The notes under the pieces were generated by a model. The model was not told the origin of the DNA, ran no database searches, and saw only the letters and a program-made list of their open reading frames with translations. Of a DNA stretch of 9,338 nucleotides, positions 1 through 7,137 are shown one piece after another. The stretch spans positions 1-9,338 of the forward strand of contig CAIXHI010000444.1 of assembly GCA_903919215.1 (NCBI GenBank), in the 5' to 3' direction. Position 1 is the stretch's first letter, and each line of letters begins with the position of its first letter. This DNA is from an uncultured Acidimicrobiaceae bacterium (GTDB lineage Bacteria > Actinomycetota > Acidimicrobiia > Acidimicrobiales > Ilumatobacteraceae). The translations under genes were made by a program, and so were the position numbers.

Positions 1-33
1 CAGCACACCGACGACTTCCGCCGAATGAGTTGA

Positions 34-46
34 ATCGTTCTACGAT
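34..46. promoter_or_regulatory. Small palindrome abutting the first start codon
   Basis: ATCGT-TCT-ACGAT is a perfect 5-bp inverted repeat with a 3-base spacer, and it ends on the base before the ATG at 47. It could be a repressor operator, or its TACGAT half could be mistaken for a -10 box. At 13 bp in total it may also be chance. The window starts only 46 bp upstream, so the real promoter may lie outside. Confidence 0.25.
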
Positions 47-1060
47 ATGAACATGCTGATCGACTCCAATCTGGTCACCCCCATCACCGACACCAAGGCC
101 GCCGCCGCGATCGAGCAAGCCGGCTTCGATGGCATGTGGTTGGGCGAGACCAAGCACGAACCATTCCTGCAGATGCTGCAGGCCGCCGAGGCCACCGAAC
201 GAGTGCAACTCGGCACGGGTATCGCGATCGCCTTCGCCCGCACACCGATGACGCTCGCCAACGCGGGCTACGACATGGCCCGCTATTCGAAGGGTCGCTT
301 CATTCTCGGTCTCGGGTCGCAGGTCAAGCCGCACATCACCAAGCGTTTCTCCATGCCGTGGTCGCACCCCGCGGCACGTATGCGCGAGCTGATCGTCGCC
401 ACTCGCGCTATCTGGGCCAACTGGCAGGACGGAACACCGCTCGACTTCCGCGGTGAGTTCTACACGCACACGTTGATGACACCGTTCTTCGCGCCGCCGG
501 CCCACGAGTTCGGCCCGCCACCGATCTACCTCGCCGGTGTTGGTGCGTTGATGACCGAAGTGGCAGGCGAGGTGTGCGACGGGTTCCTGTACCACCCGTT
601 CACCACCGATCAGTACCTGCGCCAGGTCACCCTCCCGGCACTCGCCCGTGGTCGGGCAAAGGCCGGCAAGGAAGGTTTCGAGGGGTTCGACATCGGCGGC
701 CCCGCCTTTACCTGCACAGGACGCGACGACAAGGAACTGGCCGCGGCGATCGCCGGCACGAAGAGCCAGATCGCGTTCTACGCGTCCACGCCCGCGTACA
801 AGCCGGTGCTCGACATGCACGGCTGGGGCGACCTGCAGCCCGAACTGTCACGGATGACCCGCGAGGGTAAGTGGGCCGACATCGGCAACCTGATCGACGA
901 CGAGGTGCTGCACGCGTTCGCCGTCGTCGGCGAACCGGCCGCAGTCGGCAAGGGCCTCGTCGAGCGGTGGGGTTCCATCGCCACCCGCCTCACCCTCTAC
1001 GCCCCCTACCCCCACGACCGGGCAGTGTGGCCCGAGGTCATGGCGGCGATGCGCTCATGA
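47..1060 (+). CDS. LLM-class F420-dependent oxidoreductase
   Basis: This 337-residue protein belongs to the luciferase-like monooxygenase superfamily, TIM-barrel enzymes that use flavin or, in actinobacteria, coenzyme F420 for hydride transfer in the cytoplasm. Visible hallmarks are the strand segment LGTGIAIA (residues 55-62), the block GLGSQVKPHI (88-97) followed by a MPWSHP turn, the YTHTLMTPFF segment, and IYLAGVG (160-166). These match the actinobacterial subgroup annotated as TIGR03617-type F420-dependent oxidoreductases, and the length is usual for it. An in-frame stop at 26-28 limits the start to the ATG at 47 or the ATG at 53. Neither has a recognisable Shine-Dalgarno sequence, so the message may be leaderless or nearly so. 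The stop codon overlaps the start of the next gene. The substrate is unknown, and cofactor F420 rather than FMN is inferred from the family. Confidence 0.94.
   Translation: MNMLIDSNLVTPITDTKAAAAIEQAGFDGMWLGETKHEPFLQMLQAAEATERVQLGTGIAIAFARTPMTLANAGYDMARYSKGRFILGLGSQVKPHITKRFSMPWSHPAARMRELIVATRAIWANWQDGTPLDFRGEFYTHTLMTPFFAPPAHEFGPPPIYLAGVGALMTEVAGEVCDGFLYHPFTTDQYLRQVTLPALARGRAKAGKEGFEGFDIGGPAFTCTGRDDKELAAAIAGTKSQIAFYASTPAYKPVLDMHGWGDLQPELSRMTREGKWADIGNLIDDEVLHAFAVVGEPAAVGKGLVERWGSIATRLTLYAPYPHDRAVWPEVMAAMRS
1057..1060 (+). other. ATGA stop/start overlap (translational coupling)
   Basis: The TGA stop of the LLM oxidoreductase (1058-1060) shares two bases with the ATG start of the SDR (1057-1059). 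This 4-base overlap is the classic arrangement for coupled translation within one message, and it supports a two-gene operon. Confidence 0.85.
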
Positions 1061-1818
1061 CCGCGCCCGACACGATCGTCTGGATCAGCGGAGCCACCGA
1101 GGGTCTCGGGATCGGACTGGCGCACACCGTTCCGTACCCGAACGCGCGCATCATCAACCTCTCGCGTCGTCAACACCCCGAGTACGAAACCGTGCAGTTC
1201 GATCTCACCAAGCCCGACACCTGGGACGCCATCGGTGAACACTTCACGAGCGTCCTGGCGGACTTCACCGGCACACGAGCGATCTTCATCCACAACGCGT
1301 TCTACCGCGGGCATGCCGGCTTCGTCAGCGAAATGGACCAGCAGACGTACAAGGACGAGATCATCGCCAACGCCATGGCACCGCAACTGCTCGGCGACAT
1401 GTTCCTGCGCGCAGTCGGGCCCGGCTACGAATCCGGGCTCGTGCTGATGTCCTCCGCGGGCGCGCGCTCACCGTTCGAAGGTCATTCGTCGTACTGCGCA
1501 GCGAAGGCCGGCGTGGAGATGTGGGTCCGCGTCGTTCGCCGCGAGCTGAAGCGGCGCGGCCGCGACACGTGGGTCGTTGCCGTCCGCCCCGGTTTCGTCG
1601 ATTCACCGGCGACTCGCTACGAGGCGACGATGCCGGCGGACATTTACCCGCTCGGGCCACAGATCGCCGCGCAGTTAGCCAGCCGCCAGGGCGTGTTGAC
1701 CCCCGAGGAGGCGGGTGCGGGAATCTGGGCCATGCTGCCGCCAACTGCCGACACCTCGGTATTGCTGCAGGGCGAGATGGTGGTGGTGCCTCCTACCGAG
1801 TCGACGGGGAATCGATGA
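1057..1818 (+). CDS. Short-chain dehydrogenase/reductase with HNAF motif
   Basis: This is a 253-residue NAD(P)-dependent SDR with a Rossmann fold. The cofactor glycine motif is GATEGLG (residues 12-18). The catalytic set is S133 (in LMSSAG), Y146 and K150 (YCAAK), with the normal 13-residue Ser-Tyr spacing. The usual NNAG motif reads HNAF (79-82), which is atypical. The RPGF segment after the active site is normal. The frame is open upstream to 871, but that part overlaps the oxidoreductase gene and has no domain content. The ATG at 1057, within the ATGA overlap, begins just before the first Rossmann strand and is preferred. The gene is probably translationally coupled to the preceding gene. 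Its last 26 bp overlap the 3' end of the opposing carboxylic acid reductase gene. It could be a carbonyl or alcohol oxidoreductase of the sepiapterin/benzil reductase-like type, but the substrate is not determinable. Confidence 0.93.
   Translation: MTAPDTIVWISGATEGLGIGLAHTVPYPNARIINLSRRQHPEYETVQFDLTKPDTWDAIGEHFTSVLADFTGTRAIFIHNAFYRGHAGFVSEMDQQTYKDEIIANAMAPQLLGDMFLRAVGPGYESGLVLMSSAGARSPFEGHSSYCAAKAGVEMWVRVVRRELKRRGRDTWVVAVRPGFVDSPATRYEATMPADIYPLGPQIAAQLASRQGVLTPEEAGAGIWAMLPPTADTSVLLQGEMVVVPPTESTGNR
1793..1818. other. Convergent 3' overlap of two genes
   Basis: The + strand SDR ends with TGA at 1816-1818, and the - strand carboxylic acid reductase ends with TAG, read on the reverse strand at 1795-1793. 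The two coding regions share 26 bp tail to tail. There is no room for an intrinsic terminator between them, so each transcript probably runs into the other gene and carries antisense sequence to it. Confidence 0.85.
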
Positions 1819-4800
1819 GGCCACGAGCGCGGAGATCTTCCAAGCACTTCTCGGTGTAGTCGCGGGTCAAGTGCGGCACTCGCGGACCGATCGGCAGCGA
1901 CGCCACCGCCGCCGCGAAGTGATCGCTCACCGCGAGCGCCGCGGTCGCCTTGAACGGGCGACGATACGCCTCGAGCACTCCGAGCACCGACTGCTGTCGA
2001 GTCTCGGTCGGCAGCGCCTGCAGCCGTGCCTCGATACGTCGCACCCACTCGTCGTGCATGGCAACGCGCTGCATCGGGTAACCCGCAGCCTCGATCCAGT
2101 CGACGAAGGTGTCCAACGAGATGCCGTCGTCGTGGTGGTCGTTGACGACGTGAAAGGTGCGGATCTCACGATGACTCGATCGTCCGACGCCCACGATCGC
2201 GGCGGCGATGAAGTCGACGGGTAACCCGTCATAGTGCGCGCCGCCGGAGCCGGCGCCGGGCGTGTAGAACGACGCCGGAGCGAGGCCGGTGATGACGAGG
2301 CTCTGCAGGAGGCGGATGAAGATGTCGGGCGGGTTGATCTGCCCACGGAAGCGACGATCGGGCAGCATCATGTCGCCGCGGAACACGTTCACCGGCACGC
2401 CGAACCGTCGGTGCGCGCTGTGCAGCACATGCTCTGCCGCCCACTTGCTGGCGCCGTAGCCCGCGGTGTAGTCGTTCGACAGCGTGATCGCCTGCTGCAA
2501 CGGAGAATCCTCGGTGACACCTCCCTCACGCTCGACCAAGCGGGCGGCGGCGAGCGACGAGACGAAGTCGATGCGCTTCTGACGTGTCGTGAGTGCGAGC
2601 CGCGCCACCTCCGCGGTGCCCACCACATTCGGTCCGAACAGGTGCTCGTAGTCGAGGACGTGGTTCACCAACGCGGCCGGATGCACAATGCGGTCGACTT
2701 CCGCCGCCAGCCGCGAGTACGTCGCTTCGTCGAGGCCCAGCAGTCGTTCGGTGACGTCGCCCACGACCACCTCCAACCGTTCTGCGGCGAGCGCGGCGAA
2801 GCGCGAGCTGAGCTCGGCATCGCCCTGGTCGAAACCGTCTGCGAGCCTGCGCTGCGCGGTGTCGTGGTCGGCGGCGCGCACGAGGCAGATCACCTTGCCG
2901 GTGGGGCCGACCTGTTCCATCCACTCGAGGCACAAGAAGCGGCCAAGGAAACCGGTCGCACCCGTGATGAGGACGACCCGCGACTCCGCAGGCGGTTCGT
3001 CGGTCGGCACGGTGGAGAGGTCTGCGTCGCCGAGGAAGCGTTCGATGTCGAGGTCGGAGGCATACAACCGTTGTGCACTCTTGCCATGGATCTGAGCGAA
3101 CGACGGCTGGGCGTGGCGATCGCGATCGAGCGCCCGCTCGATGGTGGCAGCCCAACGGCGCGGGTTGCCGGCGGGGCTGACGATGTCGTTGAGCGGCAGG
3201 TCGACGCCGAAGATCTCTTCGAACAACGCGGTCAGCTCGACCGCACCGAGCGAGTCGCCACCCAGCTCGGCGAACGTGGACGAATCGTCGAAGTCGGTGT
3301 CGGCGAGACCGAGCACCGCGCGCAGTGCGCTGGCGATCTTCTGCCCCACTGTCAGTGTGGAATCAGGACGGCGTAGCGCGATCAGCTCGTCGTACTGCTG
3401 CTGCTCCAGGTCGGTGTACAGCTGCTCCAGCCGGTCGCCGTACTTGCGCTCGAAGTTGGGCCGCATTCGCTTGTGCACACTCGACAGCAGCCCGTTCTCG
3501 TGGCTGAACGGCTCGAGCTCGACGATGAACTCACGCGGCACCTCGAAGGTGCGCAACGACTTCGCTTCGGCCACCTGCTTCAGCTCGGAGCGGATCAGCG
3601 CACTCAGCGCTGCGGGTGAAGGCTCCTCCCCCAGCAGCTTCGTGGCGACGGTCAGGTCGGGAACGATGACCGCGAGCAGGTACGACCTCGCCGAGTTCCC
3701 GTACATGTACACCTGGTAGATCAACTCGCTGGCCGTCTCGTACATGTTGCCCAGCGCGCCGGCCGCCACAAACTCGCCCTGCGCCAGCTTCAACACGTCG
3801 TTGCGGCGATCGATGTAGACGACGTGGTCTGGGCCACGTTCCTCCATGATGTCGCCGGTGCACAGGTAGCCGTCCTCGTCGATGAGGGCAGCCGTGGCCT
3901 CAGGGCGCTTGAAGTAGCCGGGCACACCGATGTGGGTGGTGACACACAGCTCGCCACGCGGGTACGGCTTGTCGGTGGTGAAGTACCCGAGCTCGGGTAC
4001 GTCGCGCAGCTTGTAGTCGATCACCGGAGGTCGCACGATGTGATCGCGCATCGTGATGTACCCGCCGGCCTCGGTGGTGCCGTAGCCATCGGCCAGGCTG
4101 ATCGGGAAACAGTCGAGCAGGAAGCGCTGCACTTCCGGCGCGGTGGGTGCGGCGCCAGAGGTGATGAGCGAGATGCGGTCACCGAGGAACGACGCACCCA
4201 TCTCTCGCTTCACCTCGTCGCGGACGGCCTCGAGGTCGGTGTCGTCGCTCGATCGGCGCGCCACCTCCCCCAGGTAGTGCCGGTGGATCATCTCGATGAT
4301 CCGGGGGAACATCGACGCTTCGGTAGGACGCACGAGGCGGAAGTCCTCGAACAACGTGGACATGTCGTTCTTCGCAGTGAAGAACACCGTGCCGCCGCGG
4401 GCGAGGCCGGTGAAGACCTGCGAACGACCCATGAAGTGGTTCAGTGGCGCGAAGCAGACGCGAACCAACGGGACCGCGGTCTGCGGCAGGGACGTGATCT
4501 GGGCGCGAGCCGTGCGCTCGAGGATGATCGCGCCCTTCGGCGTGCCGGTACTGCCCGACGAGTGCAGCAGCATCAACATCCGCTCGTCGTCGCGCACGTG
4601 CGGTGTCGTTGGTTGCCATGGCGCATCAGCACCGAAGGCCACCAGATCGTTGAGTAGGACAAACTGCGCGGCATCGTCCACGCCGGCAAGTACGGCCTTG
4701 GCCGCGGCGAGTTCGTCCCGATCGTCGGTGATGCGCTCGTCGTAGTCGAACACGATGATGCTGCGGATCGAGGGGTGCGCCTTCGCCATGCGCGCGGCGA

Positions 4801-5326
4801 CGACGAGGTCGGCGACGGTGGCCGCGACGGCAGTCGGTGCGGTGTTGGCAAAGATGCCGTCGAGGTCGGACCCACCGAGGGTGGTCTGCAACGGGACGTT
4901 CACTGCGTGGGCGAAGGAGCACGCGAGGTCGACGGTGACGAAGTCGATCCCGCCGAAGCCGAGGATGCACACGAAGTCGTGCGCGGCCACGCGATGCACC
5001 GGGTGCCGATTCCAGGCGCTCACCAGGGAGCGCACCCGCCGGTCGAGTTCGCCGTAGGTGACGGTGGCGAAGGTGGGCACGTACCGCCGCTCGTCGCGTT
5101 CGGTGACGGGGTCGCGCACCACCTCGTAGTCGCGCTCACCGAAGGCCGGTCGCTCGGCATAGCCAGCGAGGGCTCCGGCGATGATCTGCTCGACCGAGAG
5201 GGCAGGATCCATGATCGCCTCGAGCACATCCGCGTCCGGCAGCAGTTGCTGCAACTGCTCGTCGTGTTCGGCGATGTCGTACACGCGCTGCGCGTAGCGG
5301 GAGAGTTTGGCGGGTCTGATGAACAT
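1793..5326 (-). CDS. car: Carboxylic acid reductase (A-PCP-R; FadD9/CAR type)
   Basis: This 1177-residue enzyme has three domains and the family's usual length. It should reduce free carboxylic acids to aldehydes with ATP and NADPH. The adenylation domain shows the phosphate loop SSGSTGTPKG (256-265), DGYGTTEAGG (413-422), CTGD (489-492), DRRNDVLKLAQGE (506-518) and the A10 lysine K619. That lysine sits in a VHK context where GK is more usual. The carrier domain has LGGDSL with S692 as the phosphopantetheine site. The reductase domain has the NADPH motif GATGFLG (789-795), candidate Ser S923 or S924, and Y957/K961 (YGASK). The ATG at 5326 has AGGAG 12 bases upstream and precedes a typical CAR N-terminus. 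It probably shares a message with the crotonase gene. It needs a phosphopantetheinyl transferase, which is not encoded here. Acid specificity cannot be read from sequence. A non-CAR thioester reductase is less likely, given length and domain order. Confidence 0.97.
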   Translation of the reverse strand: MFIRPAKLSRYAQRVYDIAEHDEQLQQLLPDADVLEAIMDPALSVEQIIAGALAGYAERPAFGERDYEVVRDPVTERDERRYVPTFATVTYGELDRRVRSLVSAWNRHPVHRVAAHDFVCILGFGGIDFVTVDLACSFAHAVNVPLQTTLGGSDLDGIFANTAPTAVAATVADLVVAARMAKAHPSIRSIIVFDYDERITDDRDELAAAKAVLAGVDDAAQFVLLNDLVAFGADAPWQPTTPHVRDDERMLMLLHSSGSTGTPKGAIILERTARAQITSLPQTAVPLVRVCFAPLNHFMGRSQVFTGLARGGTVFFTAKNDMSTLFEDFRLVRPTEASMFPRIIEMIHRHYLGEVARRSSDDTDLEAVRDEVKREMGASFLGDRISLITSGAAPTAPEVQRFLLDCFPISLADGYGTTEAGGYITMRDHIVRPPVIDYKLRDVPELGYFTTDKPYPRGELCVTTHIGVPGYFKRPEATAALIDEDGYLCTGDIMEERGPDHVVYIDRRNDVLKLAQGEFVAAGALGNMYETASELIYQVYMYGNSARSYLLAVIVPDLTVATKLLGEEPSPAALSALIRSELKQVAEAKSLRTFEVPREFIVELEPFSHENGLLSSVHKRMRPNFERKYGDRLEQLYTDLEQQQYDELIALRRPDSTLTVGQKIASALRAVLGLADTDFDDSSTFAELGGDSLGAVELTALFEEIFGVDLPLNDIVSPAGNPRRWAATIERALDRDRHAQPSFAQIHGKSAQRLYASDLDIERFLGDADLSTVPTDEPPAESRVVLITGATGFLGRFLCLEWMEQVGPTGKVICLVRAADHDTAQRRLADGFDQGDAELSSRFAALAAERLEVVVGDVTERLLGLDEATYSRLAAEVDRIVHPAALVNHVLDYEHLFGPNVVGTAEVARLALTTRQKRIDFVSSLAAARLVEREGGVTEDSPLQQAITLSNDYTAGYGASKWAAEHVLHSAHRRFGVPVNVFRGDMMLPDRRFRGQINPPDIFIRLLQSLVITGLAPASFYTPGAGSGGAHYDGLPVDFIAAAIVGVGRSSHREIRTFHVVNDHHDDGISLDTFVDWIEAAGYPMQRVAMHDEWVRRIEARLQALPTETRQQSVLGVLEAYRRPFKATAALAVSDHFAAAVASLPIGPRVPHLTRDYTEKCLEDLRARGLIDSPSTR

Positions 5327-5338
5327 GGCCTTGGAGAG

Positions 5339-5343
5339 CTCCT
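5339..5343 (-). promoter_or_regulatory. Ribosome binding site of the carboxylic acid reductase
   Basis: Read on the - strand this is AGGAG, 12 bases before the ATG at 5326. The spacing is longer than ideal but the core is intact, and no better ATG or GTG follows closely. It lies in the 59-bp gap after the crotonase gene, which contains no visible terminator hairpin, consistent with co-transcription. Confidence 0.55.
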
Positions 5344-5385
5344 ATGTCGACGATGGTGGGCGGTGGCAAGGCGACGGCGTGCGTC

Positions 5386-6228
5386 TCAGCGGTACCAGCC
5401 GCGGTTGATGTCGAGATGCTTGGAGTAGCCGGCGAACTTCGGGGCGCGGCGCTCGGTGAAACTGGCGACACCCTCCTGGAAATCGGCGTGGCTCGTGTGC
5501 TCGGAGACCTGCACGATCGCGGTCATGCGCGCTTCCTCCATGCCACGTTCCAGGTCGGCGTGCACCTGCGCCTTGATCGAGGCCAGGGAGAACGGTGAAC
5601 AGTTCAGCGCCAACTCACGCGCATACGCCAAGGTCGCCGGCAGCAGTTCCTCCGGCTCGAACACCTTGTTCAGCAGGCCCAACTGCAACGCCTCCTCGGC
5701 GGTCACCACTCGGGCCGACAACAGCAGGTCCATCGCATTGGTGACGCCGATCAGTCGCGGCAACACCCATGACAGTGCGTTTTCGGCGGGCAAGCCGCGA
5801 CGGGAGAACGACGTGGTGAACTTGGCCGTGGTGGACGCGAACCGCAGGTCGGTGCAGGCCACCTGGATGAAGCCGATACCGGCCGCCGCGCCGTTGACCG
5901 CGGCGATGATCGTCTTGGGGATCGACCAGGGCAACGTGAGTGGGTAGCGGCGAATGGAAGCCATCGGCTTACCCCGCTTGGCCGAGTCCTCCAGTGCCTG
6001 CATGTCGAGCCCCGGGCAGAACGACCTTCCCGCACCGGTGACAACAATGACGCGCACGGCCGGGTCGTCGCCGGCCGCGAGCAGCGTGGCGAAGTACTCC
6101 TCCTCCAACTCGATCGTCCAGCCGTTGTTGCGGTCGGGACGGTTGAACGTCAGCAGCAGCACCCCGGCGTCGTCGAGTTCACGCAGGACCGTGATGGACT
6201 CCGGGTAGGAGTAGGTGGACTCGCTCAT
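5386..6228 (-). CDS. Enoyl-CoA hydratase/isomerase-family protein (crotonase fold)
   Basis: This 280-residue crotonase-superfamily protein should bind an acyl-CoA and stabilise an enolate in an oxyanion hole. The two oxyanion segments are visible: SFCPGLDM (69-76) and NGAAAGIG (112-119). By a hand alignment to rat mitochondrial enoyl-CoA hydratase, the first catalytic glutamate is replaced by F141 and the second by D167. A glutamate, E149, stands nearby in the PAENALSW segment, a pattern seen in many actinobacterial EchA paralogues. It may therefore be an isomerase, a hydratase with a shifted acid/base, or another crotonase activity. The ATG at 6228 has AGGGAG just upstream; the frame opens at a TTG at 6249 that has no ribosome site. 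The gene lies 59 bp ahead of the carboxylic acid reductase on the same strand, so the two probably act on related substrates. Confidence 0.94.
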   Translation of the reverse strand: MSESTYSYPESITVLRELDDAGVLLLTFNRPDRNNGWTIELEEEYFATLLAAGDDPAVRVIVVTGAGRSFCPGLDMQALEDSAKRGKPMASIRRYPLTLPWSIPKTIIAAVNGAAAGIGFIQVACTDLRFASTTAKFTTSFSRRGLPAENALSWVLPRLIGVTNAMDLLLSARVVTAEEALQLGLLNKVFEPEELLPATLAYARELALNCSPFSLASIKAQVHADLERGMEEARMTAIVQVSEHTSHADFQEGVASFTERRAPKFAGYSKHLDINRGWYR

Positions 6229-6232
6229 GACG

Positions 6233-6238
6233 CTCCCT
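6233..6238 (-). promoter_or_regulatory. Ribosome binding site deciding the crotonase start
   Basis: On the - strand this reads AGGGAG, 4 bases before the ATG at 6228. It lies between the in-frame TTG at 6249 and that ATG, so it supports the shorter 280-residue form rather than the 287-residue one. Confidence 0.7.
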
Positions 6239-6301
6239 AATTCGCTCAATCGTCTAGAAGATTAGCGACGGTAACACTACGCTCGGACGCTGCCGACAAC
6301 T

Positions 6302-6331
6302 AGCCTCCACGTTCGGACCAACCAGGAGGCT
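6302..6331 (+). promoter_or_regulatory. Hairpin covering the Shine-Dalgarno of the SDR gene
   Basis: AGCCTCC (6302-6308) is the exact complement of GGAGGCT (6325-6331), with a possible extra U-G pair outside. The inner sequence can add GTT (6311-6313) with AAC (6320-6322). The 3' arm contains five of the six bases of the AGGAGG ribosome site (6324-6329) and ends 4 bases before the ATG. If transcribed, this would hide the ribosome site. Whether the transcript starts far enough upstream is not known. Confidence 0.45.
6324..6329 (+). promoter_or_regulatory. Strong ribosome binding site (AGGAGG)
   Basis: This is a perfect AGGAGG with a 5-base spacer to the ATG at 6335. It is the strongest Shine-Dalgarno sequence in the window and fixes the start of the following SDR. 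It sits inside the hairpin at 6302-6331. Confidence 0.85.
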
Positions 6332-6334
6332 GCA

Positions 6335-7129
6335 ATGGCTGTTTCGTCGCTGTTCGACGTCGAAGGCAAGGTGTACGTGATCACGGGGAGCACCTCGGGG
6401 ATCGGGCTGATGATGGCACGTGGCCTGGTCGAGGCCGGCGCCACCGTGGTGGTCACCAGCCGCAAGCCCCAGGCATGTGCCGATGTTGTGGCCGAGTTGT
6501 CGCAGATCGGCAGCTGCCTGGCGATCCCGTCCGACGTGTCCAGCGAGGACGGCTGCCGCGCACTGCGCGATGCGGTCGCCGAACGATTCCCCGACGGCAT
6601 CCACGCGCTGGTCAACAACGCGGCCAACACGTGGGGTGCGCCGCTGGCCGAGCACGACACGAAGTCGTGGAACCGGGTCTTCGACCTGAACGTGGGCGGC
6701 TCGTTCCACTGCTCCAAGTTCTTCCGCCCCCTGCTCGATGCCGCGTCCACGCCGGACGACCCCAGCCGCATTGTGAATTTCTCGTCGGTCACGGCGTTCG
6801 CCGTGCCCGAGGACGAGACCTACAGCTACACCGCCTCCAAGGCCGCGCTGCTGCACCTCACCAAGCACCTCGCCCGACGCTTGGCGCCGAAGATCACGGT
6901 CAACTGCATCGTGCCCGGAGCCTTCCCGTCGCGCATGATGAAGGCGGCCTTCGAGCACAGGGCCGACGAGATCGCGGCCTCGGCTCCGATGCAACGCGCC
7001 GGCCGGCAGGACGACGCGGTCGGGGCGTTGATCTACCTGACGTCACGCGCCTCGTCGTGGGTCACGGGCGAACACCTCGTGGTCGACGGCGGCACCGTCA
7101 ATTGCGTGACCTCGGGTAGCTCCGACTGA
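6335..7129 (+). CDS. Classical SDR family oxidoreductase
   Basis: This 264-residue NAD(P)-dependent SDR has every classical motif: GSTSGIG (18-24), NNAAN (94-98, the NNAG site), S151 (in NFSSV), and Y165/K169 (YTASK). The Ser-Tyr spacing is 14, one more than usual, because of an acidic PEDE turn. The VPGAFPSRM segment follows the active site, and the C-terminal WVTGEHLVVDGG motif is typical of tetrameric SDRs in the gluconate 5-dehydrogenase/RhlG/FabG-like group. An SR pair after the second strand (VTSRK) suggests NADPH preference. It is divergent from the crotonase/carboxylic acid reductase pair, so shared control is plausible. It could reduce a 3-keto group or an aldehyde made by that pair, but no substrate can be assigned. 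The start is set by AGGAGG. The gene ends 8 bp from the end of the opposing SDR. Confidence 0.96.
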   Translation: MAVSSLFDVEGKVYVITGSTSGIGLMMARGLVEAGATVVVTSRKPQACADVVAELSQIGSCLAIPSDVSSEDGCRALRDAVAERFPDGIHALVNNAANTWGAPLAEHDTKSWNRVFDLNVGGSFHCSKFFRPLLDAASTPDDPSRIVNFSSVTAFAVPEDETYSYTASKAALLHLTKHLARRLAPKITVNCIVPGAFPSRMMKAAFEHRADEIAASAPMQRAGRQDDAVGALIYLTSRASSWVTGEHLVVDGGTVNCVTSGSSD

Positions 7130-7137
7130 TCCTGCGC

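Larger units (their letters stand above)
6229..6334. promoter_or_regulatory. Divergent promoter region between crotonase and SDR genes
   Basis: This 106-bp spacer separates two genes read outward, so it must hold promoters for both unless a transcript enters from elsewhere. Its centre (about 6241-6275) is more AT-rich than the flanks. On the - strand, TAATCT (6263-6258) could be a -10 box for the crotonase/reductase pair, but no convincing -35 was found. A weak dyad, TCGCT (6242-6246) with AGCGA (6264-6268), encloses it and could be an operator. The + side carries the hairpin and ribosome site listed separately. Confidence 0.5.

Noticed and set aside
871..1056. Upstream extension of the first SDR reading frame
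   Set aside because: It overlaps the oxidoreductase gene and translates to Arg/Pro-rich sequence. The Rossmann fold begins just after the ATG at 1057.
2234..3376. 380-codon open frame on the + strand inside the carboxylic acid reductase gene
   Set aside because: It lies wholly antisense to recognisable carrier and reductase domain sequence. Its translation is Arg/Glu/Val-rich with no motif, as expected for a reverse frame of a GC-rich gene.
3824..4657. 277-codon + strand open frame opposite the adenylation domain
   Set aside because: Shadow of the adenylation domain coding strand; low-complexity translation with no domain signal.
6229..6249. TTG start giving a 287-residue crotonase protein
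   Set aside because: No ribosome site precedes the TTG, while AGGGAG precedes the ATG at 6228.
6254..6994. 246-codon - strand open frame opposite the classical SDR
   Set aside because: Antisense to all motifs of the SDR at 6335-7129, with a repetitive Gly/Arg/Val/His composition and no ribosome site.
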